DNA of 6,665 nt from Candidatus Neomicrothrix sp. UBA7388 (lineage in GTDB: Bacteria > Actinomycetota > Acidimicrobiia > Acidimicrobiales > Poriferisodalaceae), in the NCBI GenBank assembly GCA_002470695.1, contig DKNM01000056.1, positions 1 to 6,665 of the forward strand. Reading direction: 5' to 3'. A program made the position numbers and the translations under genes. Under the pieces are notes generated by a model, which saw only the letters and a program-made list of their open reading frames with translations, had not been told where the DNA came from and did no database searches. The first letter of the stretch is position 1, and each line of letters starts with the position of its first letter. Of the stretch, positions 5,728 through 6,665 are shown in pieces.

Positions 5728-6504
5728 TTAGCGACCCTTCCATTGGGGAGAACGCTTTTCAGCGAACGCTAGAGGCCCCTCTATGAAATCTTCACTTTTA
5801 GCCATTGCTTTCACAGCTTCATATTTGCCTTCGTGAGCTGCGCGAACTCCCGCTTGGTCAAGGCCTCGCATGGAAGCCTGCTTGGTGGCACGAATGGACA
5901 TGGGCGAACATTCAAGGATCATCTCCGCCCAGCGGCGAGCTTCATTAAACGCTTCACCCTCGCCAGTCACTGCCGTTACAAACCCAAGGTCGTATCCCTC
6001 TTGCGCGTGAACGTGACGCCCTGTCAGCATCATTCCCATGGCTCGCTTAAGCCCAATCTGACGGGGTAGCCGATGGACACCAGCCGCAAGAGCCGCAAGC
6101 CCTACTTTGGGTTCAGGCAGCGCCATGCGAGCATTCTCACTAGCAATAATCAAGTCGCAGGCCAACGCAATTTCAAAGCCACCTCCCATTGCAACACCGT
6201 TCACAGCGGCGATAACCGGCTTATCTAGGTCCCACCGTGAAGTGAGGCCACCAAAACCGGTGGCAGGCGAACCGGACATATCCCCGCCTTCCGCTTGGTA
6301 TCGAAGGTCATTCCCCGCACAGAATGCCCGATCACCAGCACCAGTAACTATGGCTACCCATAGGTCTGGGTCATTTTGGAATTCATCAAATAGCTCAGCC
6401 ATTTCAGCGTTGCCAGGTGGATGAAGCGCGTTCATTCTTTCGGGGCGGTTAATCGTGACTGTGTAGATGTGGCCGTCACGTTCTGCATAACAAGATTCCG
6501 TCAT
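5728..6504 (-). CDS. Enoyl-CoA hydratase/isomerase family protein (crotonase)
   Basis: Crotonase-fold enzyme acting on an acyl-CoA thioester, 258 aa, normal length. Motifs: INRPERMNAL (18-27), oxyanion segment FCAGNDL (61-67), GVAMGGGFEIALACD (103-117) and LPEPKVGLAAL (129-139). Both acid/base residues of true hydratases are present: Glu111 in GGGFE (equivalent to Glu144 of rat mitochondrial hydratase) and Glu131 in LPE (equivalent to Glu164), 20 residues apart as expected. Downstream the protein reads AAGVHRLPRQIG rather than PGAGGTQRL of classical beta-oxidation hydratases, so it belongs to a side branch of the family. It is the first gene of an operon with the CDO-like cupin (21 nt) and rhodanese genes. 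No Shine-Dalgarno is seen. Substrate unknown: a straight-chain enoyl-CoA, carnitinyl-CoA type, or a sulfur-bearing acyl-CoA are all possible. Confidence 0.92.
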   Translation of the reverse strand: MTESCYAERDGHIYTVTINRPERMNALHPPGNAEMAELFDEFQNDPDLWVAIVTGAGDRAFCAGNDLRYQAEGGDMSGSPATGFGGLTSRWDLDKPVIAAVNGVAMGGGFEIALACDLIIASENARMALPEPKVGLAALAAGVHRLPRQIGLKRAMGMMLTGRHVHAQEGYDLGFVTAVTGEGEAFNEARRWAEMILECSPMSIRATKQASMRGLDQAGVRAAHEGKYEAVKAMAKSEDFIEGPLAFAEKRSPQWKGR

Positions 6505-6510
6505 ATCCGG

Positions 6511-6516
6511 AAGTTA
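6511..6516 (-). promoter_or_regulatory. Possible leaderless -10 box of the crotonase/CDO/rhodanese operon
   Basis: On the minus strand TAACTT (TANNNT) ends 6 nt before the ATG at 6504, and no Shine-Dalgarno lies in between. This spacing fits transcription starting at the start codon. The -35 region has no clear TTGACA match, so confidence is low. Confidence 0.3.
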
Positions 6517-6524
6517 GCTCATTA

Positions 6525-6627
6525 ATGCAATGTGTTGCCCAAAGTGAACCGTGTTCGCTCGAGTAAGCAAAGCCTCAGTAGGCCAGAAACTTGGTTTCCT
6601 AGCGATTAAGTGACGCTAGCAACTAAG
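6525..6627 (+). other. Structured non-coding stretch before a terminator, possible small RNA or leader
   Basis: This stretch has no protein gene of normal size. On the plus strand it holds a 13-codon ORF (6525-6566) with two Cys, an overlapping 5-codon ORF MCCPK (6530-6547), and three hairpins: GCCT/AGGC (6572-6583), GAAAC/GTTTC (6586-6598) and CTAGCG/CGCTAG with a 9-nt loop (6599-6619). It leads straight into a strong terminator. It may be a small RNA or an attenuator leader for a gene beyond the window. No recognised RNA family motif is seen, and no good promoter was found. Confidence 0.25.
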
Positions 6628-6657
6628 AGTGGCGAGCCTATTGGCTCGCCACTTTTT
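6628..6657 (+). terminator. Strong intrinsic terminator
   Basis: A perfect 11-bp stem AGTGGCGAGCC / GGCTCGCCACT (6628-6638 with 6643-6653) with loop TATT is followed by a T-tract (6653-6657, the first T closing the stem). On the minus strand the stem is followed only by CTTAGTT, so termination is stronger for plus-strand transcripts. No plus-strand gene lies within 2.7 kb upstream of it, so what it terminates is unclear. It may also insulate the crotonase operon from a minus-strand gene to the right. Confidence 0.8.
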
Positions 6658-6665
6658 GTGGGCCG

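Noticed and set aside
6107..6424. 105-codon plus-strand frame opposite the crotonase gene
   Set aside because: It lies wholly antisense to a gene with intact catalytic motifs and looks like a shadow frame.
6628..6653. T-box riboswitch
   Set aside because: The TGGNACCGCG core is absent; the stem is a simple terminator hairpin.
1..6665. Insertion sequences, CRISPR array, prophage or integron parts
   Set aside because: No transposase, integrase, spaced repeat array or terminal inverted repeats were seen; the genes look like ordinary chromosomal ones.

Overview
The window looks like a chromosomal segment from a member of the Actinomycetota. The pointers are a menaquinone-type MenB carrying the Asp seen in the mycobacterial enzyme, a luciferase-like oxidoreductase of the F420-dependent type, and gene starts that lack a Shine-Dalgarno but have TANNNT boxes about 6-7 nt upstream (leaderless style). 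Base composition is close to balanced, so a moderate-GC actinobacterium such as an Acidimicrobiia-like lineage fits better than a high-GC streptomycete. This placement is inference from protein character and was not tested by a search.

Left part (1-1505, all minus strand): a translation block read right to left as tRNA-Thr(GGU), tRNA-Met(CAU), then a complete tuf gene for EF-Tu that ends 2 nt inside the window edge. A possible promoter and a leader hairpin precede tRNA-Thr, and two small hairpins lie between tRNA-Met and tuf.

Middle (1518-3889): a plus-strand GNAT acetyltransferase of the phosphinothricin/methionine-sulfoximine type runs convergently into minus-strand menB (1,4-dihydroxy-2-naphthoyl-CoA synthase, menaquinone synthesis) with only 17 nt between them. 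menB diverges from a plus-strand luciferase-like F420-type oxidoreductase across a 62-bp shared promoter region.

Right part (3893-6504, minus strand): a compact three-gene operon, enoyl-CoA hydratase/isomerase -> cysteine-dioxygenase-like cupin -> three-domain rhodanese protein, with gaps of 21 and 2 nt. The cupin and the multi-rhodanese look like a matched pair handling thiol or sulfane sulfur. The crotonase-family gene in front suggests that the sulfur compound may be processed as a CoA thioester. This operon is the most interesting biology here; its substrate cannot be read from sequence.

Right edge (6505-6665): no protein gene of normal size. It holds the presumed operon promoter, tiny plus-strand ORFs rich in Cys, three small hairpins and a strong plus-strand intrinsic terminator with no obvious gene to terminate, so it could be a small RNA or an attenuated leader for a gene beyond the window. 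I see no mobile elements, CRISPR arrays or rRNA.
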